From Spirosoma arboris (GTDB lineage Bacteria; Bacteroidota; Bacteroidia; Cytophagales; Spirosomataceae): a stretch of DNA of 64,000 nucleotides. Below are positions 52,073 through 60,411 of the stretch, piece after piece. The notes beneath the pieces were generated by a model. It had not been told where the DNA came from. It searched no databases and saw nothing but the letters and a program-made list of their open reading frames with translations. Where the stretch lies: NCBI RefSeq assembly GCF_009754945.1, contig NZ_WPIN01000013.1:1-64000 (forward strand). The letters run 5' to 3'. A program made the translations under genes and the position numbers. Position 1 is the first letter of the stretch. The number at the start of each line of letters is the position of its first letter.

Positions 52073-53047
52073 TTATAAAGTTTGCTTCTGCAACTGACGA
52101 GCATATTCTATAATTTCGTCGCAGACCTGGTTTAAATCGACATTCTTTGTATTCAACTTATTAATTAGCTGATTAAGCCTCTGTTTCAACTCCTCAGTTT
52201 TGACAGCTTTTTCATTTTTTACAGTTCGGCGGGATTTAGTAATATTACCTTGTTGCTCCTCGCCTTGTTTAACAGCATTTTCTAGCTCATCTTGATTCAA
52301 AATTGGCGCAGGAAGATTACCTAGCTTTCCCAGTTGTTGTACTAAAATTTTATCTACTTTTAGCCTTCCCGATAATATTTCCTGTTTGAAAGTTGGATCT
52401 AATAGCTCTAACCCTTGAGCATATGCCGCATCACGTTTAATGGTTTTTTCACTAACATTAAACTGTTTGCCAAGTCGATTAGCTGTTGTTTGCTGGCCCT
52501 CTCCTCCTATTTCTAGATCATCATTTTGAATCCCCTTTATGCCCTCTGACTCATAAAGGTCATTCTGACCCTTTTGATTATCCCTACTGTATTTACCTTT
52601 TTCCTGCTTTTCCCGTAAATATCGGAGGCCTCGCAAATAGGACACCTGCTCAGGAGCCAAATTACGCCTACCAAGTTGATTATCAATCATAAAGAACTTC
52701 ACCTGTTCAAGCGAAGGGAAGCTCATTAGATGTACTTTAAAATCTAAATGATGTTTCTGACAAATAGCATATCTATTGTGACCATCAATAAGAATATAGG
52801 CTGTGGCAGTCGTTCCTAAATCTGGGACATTATCGCCTGTTGTCTCCCAGACAAGAAGTGCTTCTCGACAACCATTCTGTAATATGTTTTCCTCTAACTG
52901 CTTATACTCATCTGATAACAGTGGGGGTATGTAGGCCGCAAGCTCAGGTAAAACGATAATATGTTGTTTAATGTCTTCATGACGCAGTAAACTTTGATCT
53001 TTTATCATTGTTTTTGCATCCAAGCCTAACTGATATTTCTTTGCCAT
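52073..53047 (-). CDS. parB: ParB-family plasmid partition protein
   Basis: A 324-residue protein with the ParB/Srx nucleotide-binding domain (IVLPELAAYIPPLLSDEYKQ, then YILIDGHNRYAICQKHHLDF with the signature GHxR-like loop) and a helix-turn-helix region near residues 185-205 (TANRLGKQFNVSEKTIKRDA). The C-terminus is a coiled coil likely used for dimerisation. It binds the centromere and stimulates ParA. It starts 36 bp after the parA stop, so the two are an operon. Confidence 0.88.
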   Translation of the reverse strand: MAKKYQLGLDAKTMIKDQSLLRHEDIKQHIIVLPELAAYIPPLLSDEYKQLEENILQNGCREALLVWETTGDNVPDLGTTATAYILIDGHNRYAICQKHHLDFKVHLMSFPSLEQVKFFMIDNQLGRRNLAPEQVSYLRGLRYLREKQEKGKYSRDNQKGQNDLYESEGIKGIQNDDLEIGGEGQQTTANRLGKQFNVSEKTIKRDAAYAQGLELLDPTFKQEILSGRLKVDKILVQQLGKLGNLPAPILNQDELENAVKQGEEQQGNITKSRRTVKNEKAVKTEELKQRLNQLINKLNTKNVDLNQVCDEIIEYARQLQKQTL

Positions 53048-53083
53048 GAATAGGTCAATATAAAGGGATCGGTTTTAATTATT

Positions 53084-54040
53084 CTATGCAACACGTTGCC
53101 CGGTTAATTCTAAAGCCAAATTTCGGTAATCGACTGCACCATGAGAATCTTTTGCATAAGTAAATATGTCTTGCTGTGCAATTTGCGATTCCTTCAATGC
53201 TACATTCAATCTTATCTCCGAATTAAAAATTGTGAAATTCGTCAAGACTCCTCCTCGAATGTAGTTAAGCATATCTCTATGAACATTCAATCGTCTATCG
53301 ACTAAGGTCAAAACTATACCCTCTACCTTTAATTCGTGATTAATACGATCTCGTACCTGCATAATGCGCTCGAATAAGTTATTAATCCCTTTCATTGCGG
53401 ATGCTTCTGGCTGAAGAGTAATTAAGCACGAATTAGAGGCAACCAAGGCTGAATTGGTGAATATATTAAGTGCGGGAGGACAATCAATTAGAATATAATC
53501 ATACTGCGAGCGTAGTCCTGAAATTACATTTTTTAGCTGATTAACCCCTCCTACTGCCTGTACTAATTCCAAATCAGCATTGGCTAATTCTAAATCGCTC
53601 GGTGATAAATCGAAATTGCTACTGATTGATACAATCGGTAATGGTTCATTTTTTAATAGTGAATGAACTACCTGCTTTTGTGGCTCCTCTACTCCTAGTA
53701 CTTGAGACAGATTGCCTTGTGAGTCTAAATCAATAAGCAATACACGATTTCCTAAAATCGACAGAGCCTTTCCAAGGTTTAACGTTGTTGTAGTTTTACC
53801 AACACCCCCTTTGTGATTTGCTATCGAGATCACTTTTGCCTTACGGGCTGAAAAATCGACGTAACCATATTTTTTTAGAATAGGGTATAATGATCCTAAG
53901 TGTTTTGCATTAAGAACCCTCCCACCCGCCAGAGCCTTTGTTAGTGTAGTTGTGGGTATACCTGCTTCTTGTTCAATAACTGAAGCTGATAATGCTGGAT
54001 TCTGATGAAAAAACGTAAGTACGTCTGAGTTCGTGATCAT
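53084..54040 (-). CDS. parA: ParA-family partition ATPase with N-terminal DNA-binding region
   Basis: ATG 54040 gives 318 residues; an in-frame TTG at 54055 lies inside the upstream palindrome and is rejected. Residues 70-90 contain the deviant Walker A motif NHKGGVGKTTTT. Walker B is in YDYILIDCPPAL. The first 60 residues form a helix-turn-helix-like region (ASVIEQEAGIPTTTLTKALA), as in type Ia ParA proteins that repress their own operon. The perfect palindrome just upstream is the expected operator. Confidence 0.9.
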   Translation of the reverse strand: MITNSDVLTFFHQNPALSASVIEQEAGIPTTTLTKALAGGRVLNAKHLGSLYPILKKYGYVDFSARKAKVISIANHKGGVGKTTTTLNLGKALSILGNRVLLIDLDSQGNLSQVLGVEEPQKQVVHSLLKNEPLPIVSISSNFDLSPSDLELANADLELVQAVGGVNQLKNVISGLRSQYDYILIDCPPALNIFTNSALVASNSCLITLQPEASAMKGINNLFERIMQVRDRINHELKVEGIVLTLVDRRLNVHRDMLNYIRGGVLTNFTIFNSEIRLNVALKESQIAQQDIFTYAKDSHGAVDYRNLALELTGQRVA

Positions 54041-54045
54041 AAGCC

Positions 54046-54091
54046 CAATAGCCAATATTTGTCCTAATATTAGGACAAATATTGGCTATTG
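54046..54091. promoter_or_regulatory. 46-bp perfect palindrome, parA operator
   Basis: The sequence from 54046 to 54091 is an exact dyad (23 bp per arm, centre CCTAAT/ATTAGG) containing AATATTTGTCC and its complement. It begins 5 bp upstream of the parA ATG, covering the ribosome-binding and promoter region. An operator bound by ParA's N-terminal domain is the simplest reading. Confidence 0.85.
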
Positions 54092-54181
54092 TCAAGTAAT
54101 GTGGACTAAAATCTATAATAAGGGTGAATATTTACTAATAAATTTAAAATCTATGCCTTAATTATGAGTAAAAGCCCCTCT

Positions 54182-54202
54182 AATTGCGAGTAAAGTACCG
54201 TC
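54182..54202 (+). repeat. Class-2 iteron (GAGTAAAGTACCGT), distal copy
   Basis: AATTGCGAGTAAAGTACCGT lies about 180 bp to the left of the main array. It shares GCGAG and TACCGT with the main iterons but has TAAAG in place of GAAAC. Further copies: 54790-54810 (exact core) and 54676-54695 (degenerate). Confidence 0.75.
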
Positions 54203-54381
54203 ACGGGAATTTTACATTTCTGGTTTTTACAGGCTGATAGAAGTTTGCCTACGACCCCTTTTTTCCTGAATTTTTTCAAAAAAGCTCGCTATTAACTTAA
54301 TTGGCTTAGCATTAATAATATTTAACCTATTAGTAAATTAAAGACTCTGTAACTATCTGATAAACAATTATTTATAAGGGG

Positions 54382-54570
54382 TAATTACGAGGAAACTACC
54401 GTTAATTACGAGGAAACTACCGTCTAACTGCGAGGAAACTACCGTTAATTACGAGGAAACTACCGTCTAACTGCGAGGAAACTACCGTTAATTATGAGGA
54501 AACCACCGTACCTACGAGGAAACTACCGTGAACTGCGAGGAAATAACCGTATTTACGAGGAAACTACCGT
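54382..54570 (+). repeat. Iteron array: nine tandem 20-22-bp repeats
   Basis: Nine head-to-tail repeats of consensus ATTACGAGGAAACTACCGT fill 54382-54570 without gaps. Unit starts are 54382, 54403, 54424, 54446, 54467, 54489, 54510, 54530 and 54551. Leading bases alternate between TAATTAC and CTAACTGC types, which suggests growth by two-unit duplication. Units 6 and 8 carry one or two changes. These are the binding sites for the Rep initiator encoded 450 bp to the right. Confidence 0.92.
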
Positions 54571-54675
54571 GAAAAGCCTATTTTTTCAAAGGTTGTCAAA
54601 CAGCAACATTATATAAAGTGGTGATTTTAAAGCTATTGAATATCATCGGTTTTAAGAAATATCTATTTATAATCT

Positions 54676-54695
54676 ATTGCGAGTAGAAGTACGTC
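54676..54695 (+). repeat. Degenerate class-2 iteron
   Basis: ATTGCGAGTAGAAGTACGTC keeps the GCGAGTA start and a shifted GTAC-GTC end, and lies between the main array and the isolated tenth iteron. Confidence 0.55.
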
Positions 54696-54715
54696 AATAC
54701 TTATAGATTTTCAAT

Positions 54716-54736
54716 GAATTACGAGGAAACTACCGT
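54716..54736 (+). repeat. Isolated tenth class-1 iteron
   Basis: ATTACGAGGAAACTACCGT is identical to the main-array consensus but lies 146 bp from it, followed by the same GAAAAG that follows the ninth repeat, so a segment may have been duplicated. Confidence 0.85.
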
Positions 54737-54789
54737 GAAAAGATTGTTTTTACACACTTTTAAGCTCATTTCAAATGATTGATAAATCA

Positions 54790-54810
54790 ATTGCGAGTAA
54801 AGTACCGTCA
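54790..54810 (+). repeat. Class-2 iteron near rep
   Basis: AATTGCGAGTAAAGTACCGT matches the copy at 54182 exactly in its 20-base core. It is about 210 bp upstream of the rep start. Confidence 0.75.
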
Positions 54811-54893
54811 AAATTATAGCTTAATCATGTCCTGAATCAAGTAAAGACACTTATTCTTTATTCAGATATTCAGTCGCTCACAAAGTGACGGGC

Positions 54894-54907
54894 TTTTACT
54901 CGCAATT
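54894..54907 (-). promoter_or_regulatory. Inverted half-iteron upstream of rep
   Basis: TTTTACTCGCAATT is the reverse complement of the start of a class-2 iteron (AATTGCGAGTAAAA). It lies 110 bp before the rep ATG. Inverted half-iterons in this position are typical autorepression sites for Rep dimers in iteron plasmids. Confidence 0.6.
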
Positions 54908-55017
54908 CATAAAAACAATGCTGACAATGCTTGGTAGTATTGTAAAAAATCCTCAACTTGAAGGATAGCTTGTAGGCTCAGGAGCTTTTTTTAGCTTTGT
55001 AATAAGACTCATATTAT

Positions 55018-56265
55018 ATGTCCAAAAGTACTAGGGCTGACGATTCTCAAACCGAATTATTCAGCAACGATTCAGAGTTCCTAGAAGCAGATAGGAGGGC
55101 TACAACTCGCCAAATAAGGCAAGATAATATGGTTGCCCAACATAACGACTTAGTTCGCGCTCGTTATGAAATGTCTTTGCTAGAGTCTCGTTTGTTCGTT
55201 TGTCTGCTAGGAAGAATCGATAGGAAGGACAAAGATTTTGTACTATGCCGCATTCCTGTCTCTGAACTATACCCGGATGAGAAAGTAGGAGGGAAGGCAT
55301 ATTCACAAGTACGTGAAGCTGTGGTTCGATTAGCCAGCCGGGTTATTCATGTAGAAACTAGAGATGAGCAGGGCAGACGAGAGATTGTTAGTAACCCGCT
55401 AATGGCAACTTGCCGTTACAAAGAAGGCTCAGGATACCTTATTGCCCAATTCAACAATTTCGTAAAACCGTATCTACTAGAACTTCAAGGTAACTTCACT
55501 GTTGCCGAAATACAGACCCTGCTAGGGTTTCGGAGTTTTTATTCATACAGGCTCTATTGGCTCCTCAAATCTTCGTCCTTTCACCATGATAAAATAAAAC
55601 TGGAATTAGCTGCCCTTAAAAAAACATTAAATCTGGAGCAACGTTATCAGAATTTTGCCGACTTCAAACGCTTTGTTTTAGATATTGCTAAAAATGAGCT
55701 GAGTGTTACGGACATGGCCTTTGAATATGAGCAGATCAAAGAAGGAAGGGCTGTAAGTTCCCTACTTTTCTATCTATTACGGCCAGCCGTCATTACGCAA
55801 GACGAGATTAAGTTACCAGAAGGAACCCAACAAACATTAACTGAAATAGGAATAAGCCTAAAATCACTTAATGAAATAAAGGTACGCTTTCAACAGGAGC
55901 AACTTTCCGAAGACTATTTGCGATTCGTCATCAAGTATTACCAAGAAGCAAAAAAGAATGGTCGGATCAAATCCTCAGCAGGGGCCATCTATAAAGCACT
56001 AATGACCGACCAACTAAGCCAAGAATTTAAGGCTTGGAAAGCTGAACAGCCTATTTATCAGGCACCCAAATCAACACCAAAAGCACAGAATGTAGAAGTA
56101 ATTGATTTAGAGGTCTTAAAAGAACAATTCACAACTTTACGGGGAAAAGGGCTTTCTGATTATAGCACATTTGAAGAATATTTAAACTGGATGTTAAGTC
56201 AGAAAGAATATGATATGGATATAGTTGATGGAAAAGAAGTATTGACTTATACAGAGATTAAGTAA
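55018..56265 (+). CDS. Rep_3-family plasmid replication initiator
   Basis: A 415-residue initiator with two winged-helix domains. The first (MVAQHNDLVRARYEMSLLES, then RLFVCLLGRI) is the RepB/RepE-type opening; the second contains LLGFRSFYSYRLYWLLKSSS and FKRFVLDIAKNELSVTDMAF. The C-terminal 110 residues are an extra helical extension. It binds the iterons upstream to open the origin and, as a dimer, probably represses itself through the inverted half-site. Its 3' end overlaps the convergent 56258 gene by 8 bp. Confidence 0.9.
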   Translation: MSKSTRADDSQTELFSNDSEFLEADRRATTRQIRQDNMVAQHNDLVRARYEMSLLESRLFVCLLGRIDRKDKDFVLCRIPVSELYPDEKVGGKAYSQVREAVVRLASRVIHVETRDEQGRREIVSNPLMATCRYKEGSGYLIAQFNNFVKPYLLELQGNFTVAEIQTLLGFRSFYSYRLYWLLKSSSFHHDKIKLELAALKKTLNLEQRYQNFADFKRFVLDIAKNELSVTDMAFEYEQIKEGRAVSSLLFYLLRPAVITQDEIKLPEGTQQTLTEIGISLKSLNEIKVRFQQEQLSEDYLRFVIKYYQEAKKNGRIKSSAGAIYKALMTDQLSQEFKAWKAEQPIYQAPKSTPKAQNVEVIDLEVLKEQFTTLRGKGLSDYSTFEEYLNWMLSQKEYDMDIVDGKEVLTYTEIK

Positions 56266-56566
56266 AGATTGACTTCATTCGTCGCACTTCGAACTCACTA
56301 TACTCTAGAGCGAAGAAACGACAACTACTGGAGTACTGCATACGTAGATTACTAAGCTGCGAATATACCTGAAAAACAGTGGTGGCTATAAATGGGCTAC
56401 CGAACGATTCGTCAGTTATAGGTTTCAATGTCCCTTCACTATTCAAAAAGAACTCTTGGCAATTACCGTCCTCCATGTACAAAACATAACTCAGTGTTGT
56501 ACTCTCCTGACCAGTTTCGATAGGCTCATCTACTTTAAACGGGACTTCAGGTTTATGGGTGCGCAT
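56258..56566 (-). CDS. Hypothetical protein, paralogue of the 60412 gene (102 aa)
   Basis: A 102-residue protein that aligns with the one at 60412-60648. Shared residues are YVLYMEDGNCQEFFLNSEGT against YVINLEDGGGKEFFLSADGK, a conserved LTD/ITD, and the end CRFFALEYSEFEVRR against CRIYALEIGEFNNRR. The pair flanks the GNAT-LytS-LytTR operon in the same orientation. No known family. Its stop overlaps the rep stop tail to tail. Confidence 0.65.
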   Translation of the reverse strand: MRTHKPEVPFKVDEPIETGQESTTLSYVLYMEDGNCQEFFLNSEGTLKPITDESFGSPFIATTVFQVYSQLSNLRMQYSSSCRFFALEYSEFEVRRMKSIFT

Positions 56567-56641
56567 AATGTTTATGGATTAGCATAATAACGCCTAAAAT
56601 CGGGGTAAAACGTTACCGTTTTTGAGAGAGGTTTACCAACA

Positions 56642-56678
56642 GGACAAAACTGTGTACCATCGGGACAAAACTGTGTAC
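56642..56678 (+). promoter_or_regulatory. Direct repeat with 21-bp period, likely LytTR site
   Basis: GGACAAAACTGTGTAC occurs at 56642-56657 and again exactly at 56663-56678, a spacing of two helical turns. It ends 59 bp before the start of the acyltransferase-kinase-regulator operon. LytTR regulators bind direct repeats with such spacing, so autoregulation by the operon's own LytTR protein is the obvious hypothesis. Confidence 0.75.
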
Positions 56679-56737
56679 GAACGGGGTTCACCTTTTTCGC
56701 TTTTGATCGTTATATAGCAAGAGCAAACCAACGTTAA

Positions 56738-57811
56738 ATGAGTGAACTTAATCTTGTAAACCCTAAGCATGAAGAGGAGATCTACCGGCATGGGGATTTG
56801 GTCCTGACTGTGGGGCATAGGATCGATCCAGCGGCTGTTGATCTGCTAAAGCGTACCATTTATGGTACACGTGGGGTCCGATATCAGCACACCAACCAGG
56901 AAACCAAAATCAATGATTTAGTGAAGCCCCTGTTCTTTCACTTGCGTCAGGCTGATCGGCTGATTGGCACGTACTGCCTGGATGAACGAACGCTTGAGAT
57001 GGGATCGGTACAAACAACCGGTTTCTATGGGCGTTACCTGGCTGTTGAGGAGACCTATTCTGGTAAAGGGTATGGCAGGTTGCTTAAGCAACAGGCAATG
57101 ACCTATGTGGAACAGCAAACCCCCTCCCCTTTCCTATTTTATTCCTATATCGAAGCTAAAAATGTTCGTTCGGTAGCAATTTCTCAAAAGGAAGGATTTC
57201 AGTCAGTGGCCACGCTGAAAACCTACTTTTTTCGACGCTATTCACCTGTGCAGGATAAGCGATTCAGTGTGGCCACTGCTAATGATCTCCATCATATTCA
57301 ACCGGTACTGAATCAAGTTTACCGATCCTACCGGTTTAAGACATTTGCCCACATTGGCTATCAGAATCAGTATTTTGTACTAAAGGAACAAGGCCAGATT
57401 GTGGCTGGCGTTCAGGCCAATCCCGTTTGCTGGCGATTTTATCAGATGCCTGGCGTAATGGGCTGGGTATTAATGAACCTGGTTCCCCTAGTTTCGGCAA
57501 CCCGGCGCTTTTTTAATCCAGCCCGGAACGAGTTTGTGGTCATGGAAGGCCTGTATTATCAGAAAGGTCGACCTGAGTTGCTTCGAATCCTACTCGAAAG
57601 TGTGCTGGCTCATTTTGGCCTTCATTCGGCCATGTGTGAAATCGATCAGAGCGATCCGCTGGTGCCGCAGCTGCTGCACTCATCCATGGGCGCCTTAAGT
57701 GGCTTTGAAAAGGGTGTCAACACGTATGTTCTGGTAAAAGCTACAGGCTTATCCGAGCATCACGTGCAGGCAAAATCACCTGTCTACGTTTCCTGCTTCG
57801 ACTATGCCTAA
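56738..57811 (+). CDS. Double GNAT-like acyltransferase
   Basis: A 357-residue soluble protein with two related halves. Residues 15-175 are a GNAT domain with the acyl-CoA-binding loop in LAVEETYSGKGYGRLLKQQA and the following SYIEAKNVRSVAISQKEGFQ typical of acetyltransferases. Residues 185-345 have a second, more degenerate GNAT-like fold (IQPVLNQVYRSYRFKTFAHI). The substrate is unknown. Its stop overlaps the start of the kinase gene by 8 bp, so it is translationally coupled to it. The acyl-homoserine-lactone synthases share this fold, which makes a signal-synthase role possible. Confidence 0.75.
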   Translation: MSELNLVNPKHEEEIYRHGDLVLTVGHRIDPAAVDLLKRTIYGTRGVRYQHTNQETKINDLVKPLFFHLRQADRLIGTYCLDERTLEMGSVQTTGFYGRYLAVEETYSGKGYGRLLKQQAMTYVEQQTPSPFLFYSYIEAKNVRSVAISQKEGFQSVATLKTYFFRRYSPVQDKRFSVATANDLHHIQPVLNQVYRSYRFKTFAHIGYQNQYFVLKEQGQIVAGVQANPVCWRFYQMPGVMGWVLMNLVPLVSATRRFFNPARNEFVVMEGLYYQKGRPELLRILLESVLAHFGLHSAMCEIDQSDPLVPQLLHSSMGALSGFEKGVNTYVLVKATGLSEHHVQAKSPVYVSCFDYA

Positions 57812-59270
57812 ATCCACAGACCAAATGAGAACGGATGAGATTGGCCTTCAGGCCTTACTGGAGAGCTCCCGGCAGAAGCTGACCAAACCGTTTGCCCGAA
57901 CGCAGCGAACGTTGCTGGTGATGCTCAATGCCAGCTATATCATACTGACGCCCATTTTTCTGATCATGGAGAAGCTGGCCAGCGGCCACTTTGTTCCGCA
58001 CCCGATTTTAGGTTATATCTACGCAGCCGTCGGATTGGCTAACCTGGCTTCTTTTCTCTACAATGGCTTACTCTTGATGGGTATTCAGTCCATAAACCTG
58101 TTGGGCTGGAAAGGATCAATAACTAATGATCGTAAGCTGGATATTATTCTGAGGTGGGCAAGTCTACTTTCAATTATGCTGATGAGCGTCTGCCATATGT
58201 TGGGTGTTGGCAATCCAAGTAGCGACGCGATTTTAACCGACTTTGCCCTGGCTCATTCGCTCATTGTACTGTCAGCTATGCTGATTGGTCGTCAGGCCTC
58301 GTTCGTTTGGTTCCTGCTGGTGATCGGTCTGCTCGTTTACGTATCATTCGTACAAAAAGGCTATTCGTACCAATTTAATTATCTGACTCCCCGTGAATCG
58401 GTGCGTTATGAACTAGCCCTCAAGCAGCGTCAGCCCTGGGCTTTGGCCCGGCAGCAGGAGCTTAAAGTCAATGCGCTTAATCCGCCAACCGTCTCCCGTT
58501 ATTTTAATACCTGGCTGGTTTTTATTCTGATTGCTTTTTTTACGGCCTATTTCTTCATGAGTATCACGCTCGACGTGTTCAACGTGATTCCGACCGTAAC
58601 GGAAGATATCAAAGAGGCTATCAACGCTTCCAAACGACAGGAGATGGCTATCGAGCGGGAACGGAGTCAGGCCGAAGAGCAGCGGCTTCAGCTCAGGGAG
58701 CAGACTCTTCAGGCAGAGTTAAGAGCACTAAAATCTCAGATCAACCCGCATTTCCTCTACAACACCCTTTATCACTTCTACATTAAAAGTTCGGATGCAT
58801 TACCCGATCTGAGCCAGGCTATTCTGAAACTATCGGACATTATGCGCTACAGCATGCAGGATGATTTGCACCTAGTCAATCTGGATGGTGAAATCAATTA
58901 CATGAATCACTTCATTGCTCTTCACCAGGAGCGCAATAACAACAAACTTTATATTGATTTTACAGTCAAGGGCATGACGGCCGAGAAAATGATTCCACCC
59001 TTTGTGTTCATTAGCTTGGTGGAGAATGCCTTTAAACATGGTAAAATGAATGAAGCTGCTCACCCGCTAATTATTCGCATTGAGACGACCGAAACCAGCA
59101 TACTTTTTTATTGTAGCAATCGGAAGAATCAAAAAAACCGGCCAGAATCCAATAACATCGGCCTAACGAACCTGATTCGTCGACTGGAGTTAACCTATGA
59201 GGGTCGATACGAATACTCCGTTAATCAGGATGAGCTTCAGTACAGTTGTCAGTTAATTATACATACCTAA
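57804..59270 (+). CDS. LytS-type sensor histidine kinase with six membrane helices
   Basis: A 488-residue kinase. Six hydrophobic segments lie in residues 35-270 (for example TLLVMLNASYIILTPIFLIM and WFLLVIGLLVYVSFV). A coiled coil (RERSQAEEQRLQLREQTLQA) leads into the core with phospho-acceptor His in LKSQINPHFLYNTLYHFYI and the ATP site in PPFVFISLVENAFKHGKMN. A short periplasmic loop between helices 5 and 6 is the only extracytoplasmic sensor. It overlaps the GNAT gene and is followed by its regulator 18 bp downstream. Confidence 0.9.
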   Translation: MPKSTDQMRTDEIGLQALLESSRQKLTKPFARTQRTLLVMLNASYIILTPIFLIMEKLASGHFVPHPILGYIYAAVGLANLASFLYNGLLLMGIQSINLLGWKGSITNDRKLDIILRWASLLSIMLMSVCHMLGVGNPSSDAILTDFALAHSLIVLSAMLIGRQASFVWFLLVIGLLVYVSFVQKGYSYQFNYLTPRESVRYELALKQRQPWALARQQELKVNALNPPTVSRYFNTWLVFILIAFFTAYFFMSITLDVFNVIPTVTEDIKEAINASKRQEMAIERERSQAEEQRLQLREQTLQAELRALKSQINPHFLYNTLYHFYIKSSDALPDLSQAILKLSDIMRYSMQDDLHLVNLDGEINYMNHFIALHQERNNNKLYIDFTVKGMTAEKMIPPFVFISLVENAFKHGKMNEAAHPLIIRIETTETSILFYCSNRKNQKNRPESNNIGLTNLIRRLELTYEGRYEYSVNQDELQYSCQLIIHT

Positions 59271-59288
59271 CCATTTATTCCCTTTTTT

Positions 59289-60011
59289 ATGGCAGCGCTC
59301 TCCTGCATTGTTGTCGATGATGAAGAAATGGCCATCGAGCACCTAAAAGGCTACATTGCCAAAGTCCCCTTTTTAATAGTCGAGGGATCGTTTACGGATC
59401 CGACCCAGGCCCTTGCCTTTCTGGAGAACCACGCCGTCGAACTGGTATTTCTGGACATTGAGATGCCTAATTTTGCTATTGATGGCCTGGATTTCATGAA
59501 GATCAGGGGCAATAAACTGAATTACATCCTCACAACCTCCTACCCCAAATACGCGCTCCCCAGCTATGATTATGATGTGGTTGACTTTCTCTGTAAGCCC
59601 TACCCGTTTGATCGGTTTTTGAAGGCCGTCAACAAGGCCCGTGCACTGAATGAAGTCTCGTCAGAGGTGTCCGAATCAGAGGACCATACGTATGTTCGGG
59701 TTGATGGCAAGCTGCAACGCATCGACTTTACCGAAATACTCTGGATTGAAAGTGAGCGAACGTACGTTTCCATTTATACGCTGACCGATCGCATCAACCT
59801 ACATCTTTCGATGAGTGAATTGGAGGTCATACTACCTACCAAGCTTTTTGTCCGGGTTCATAAATCATACATCGTCGCCAAAAAGAAAATTGACTTGGTA
59901 GAGAAAGAGCAGCTGGGCATCAAAAAAGAAAGCCAGACTAAGCTCATACCGATCGGAGAGGCTTACAGAAAAAACCTGATGAAGGCGATTTTCCCGAATC
60001 GTAAGAAGTAG
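59289..60011 (+). CDS. LytTR response regulator of the acyltransferase operon
   Basis: A 240-residue regulator with a receiver (CIVVDDEEMAIEHLKGYI, acceptor Asp56 in ELVFLDIEMPNFAIDG, Thr in ILTTSYPKYALPSYD, Lys in FLCKPYPFDRFL) and a LytTR domain from about residue 135 (VRVDGKLQRIDFTEILWIES, then LFVRVHKSYIVAKKKIDLVE). It is the cognate partner of the kinase upstream. The 21-bp direct repeat in the operon promoter is its probable target. Confidence 0.92.
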   Translation: MAALSCIVVDDEEMAIEHLKGYIAKVPFLIVEGSFTDPTQALAFLENHAVELVFLDIEMPNFAIDGLDFMKIRGNKLNYILTTSYPKYALPSYDYDVVDFLCKPYPFDRFLKAVNKARALNEVSSEVSESEDHTYVRVDGKLQRIDFTEILWIESERTYVSIYTLTDRINLHLSMSELEVILPTKLFVRVHKSYIVAKKKIDLVEKEQLGIKKESQTKLIPIGEAYRKNLMKAIFPNRKK

Positions 60012-60155
60012 GGTAAAGACAAAGAAATAAGTGATTATATCAACTTAATCACGTTAAAAATTAAAAGGGCCTATAAATCAAGACCAGCGAAACAGAAACA
60101 TAGAGTAGTGGTAATACCCACCTCTTTAGCATATGCAAAGTATCTTGTGAGCCTC

Positions 60156-60359
60156 TTAACCGACCACTGATAAAAAAGCAATGGCTGTTACAATAATCAA
60201 CGAACCCATTACCCAATCAGCCCATCGAATAGCCTGGTTAATGGTTTCAACTTGAAAGTTGACCAAAACTATTGTAACAAAAAGCAAAAACATCGTTATC
60301 ACTTTTGCAACTACCTGAATCTTAAATTCTGTACTGACTTCTGACTGATTAGCATTCAT
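60156..60359 (-). CDS. Small two-helix membrane protein, 67 aa
   Basis: A 67-residue protein with a polar start (MNANQSEVSTEFKIQVVAKV) and two hydrophobic helices (ITMFLLFVTIVLVNFQV, then WVMGSLIIVTAIAFLSVVG). ATG at 60359. No family was recognised. It is convergent with the LytTR gene and lies downstream of the 60412 gene in the same direction. Confidence 0.6.
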   Translation of the reverse strand: MNANQSEVSTEFKIQVVAKVITMFLLFVTIVLVNFQVETINQAIRWADWVMGSLIIVTAIAFLSVVG

Positions 60360-60411
60360 GCTATTAAAATCTAAAGATTACTACCTAGCTAGGTGGAGGT
60401 TCCATTTAGGA

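Larger units (their letters stand above)
54092..55017. other. Plasmid origin region (iterons and AT-rich DNA)
   Basis: The 930 bp between parA and rep carries no gene. It contains ten class-1 iterons and at least three class-2 iterons plus one inverted half-site, with AT-rich DNA between, the usual composition of an iteron-controlled replication origin. Confidence 0.85.
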
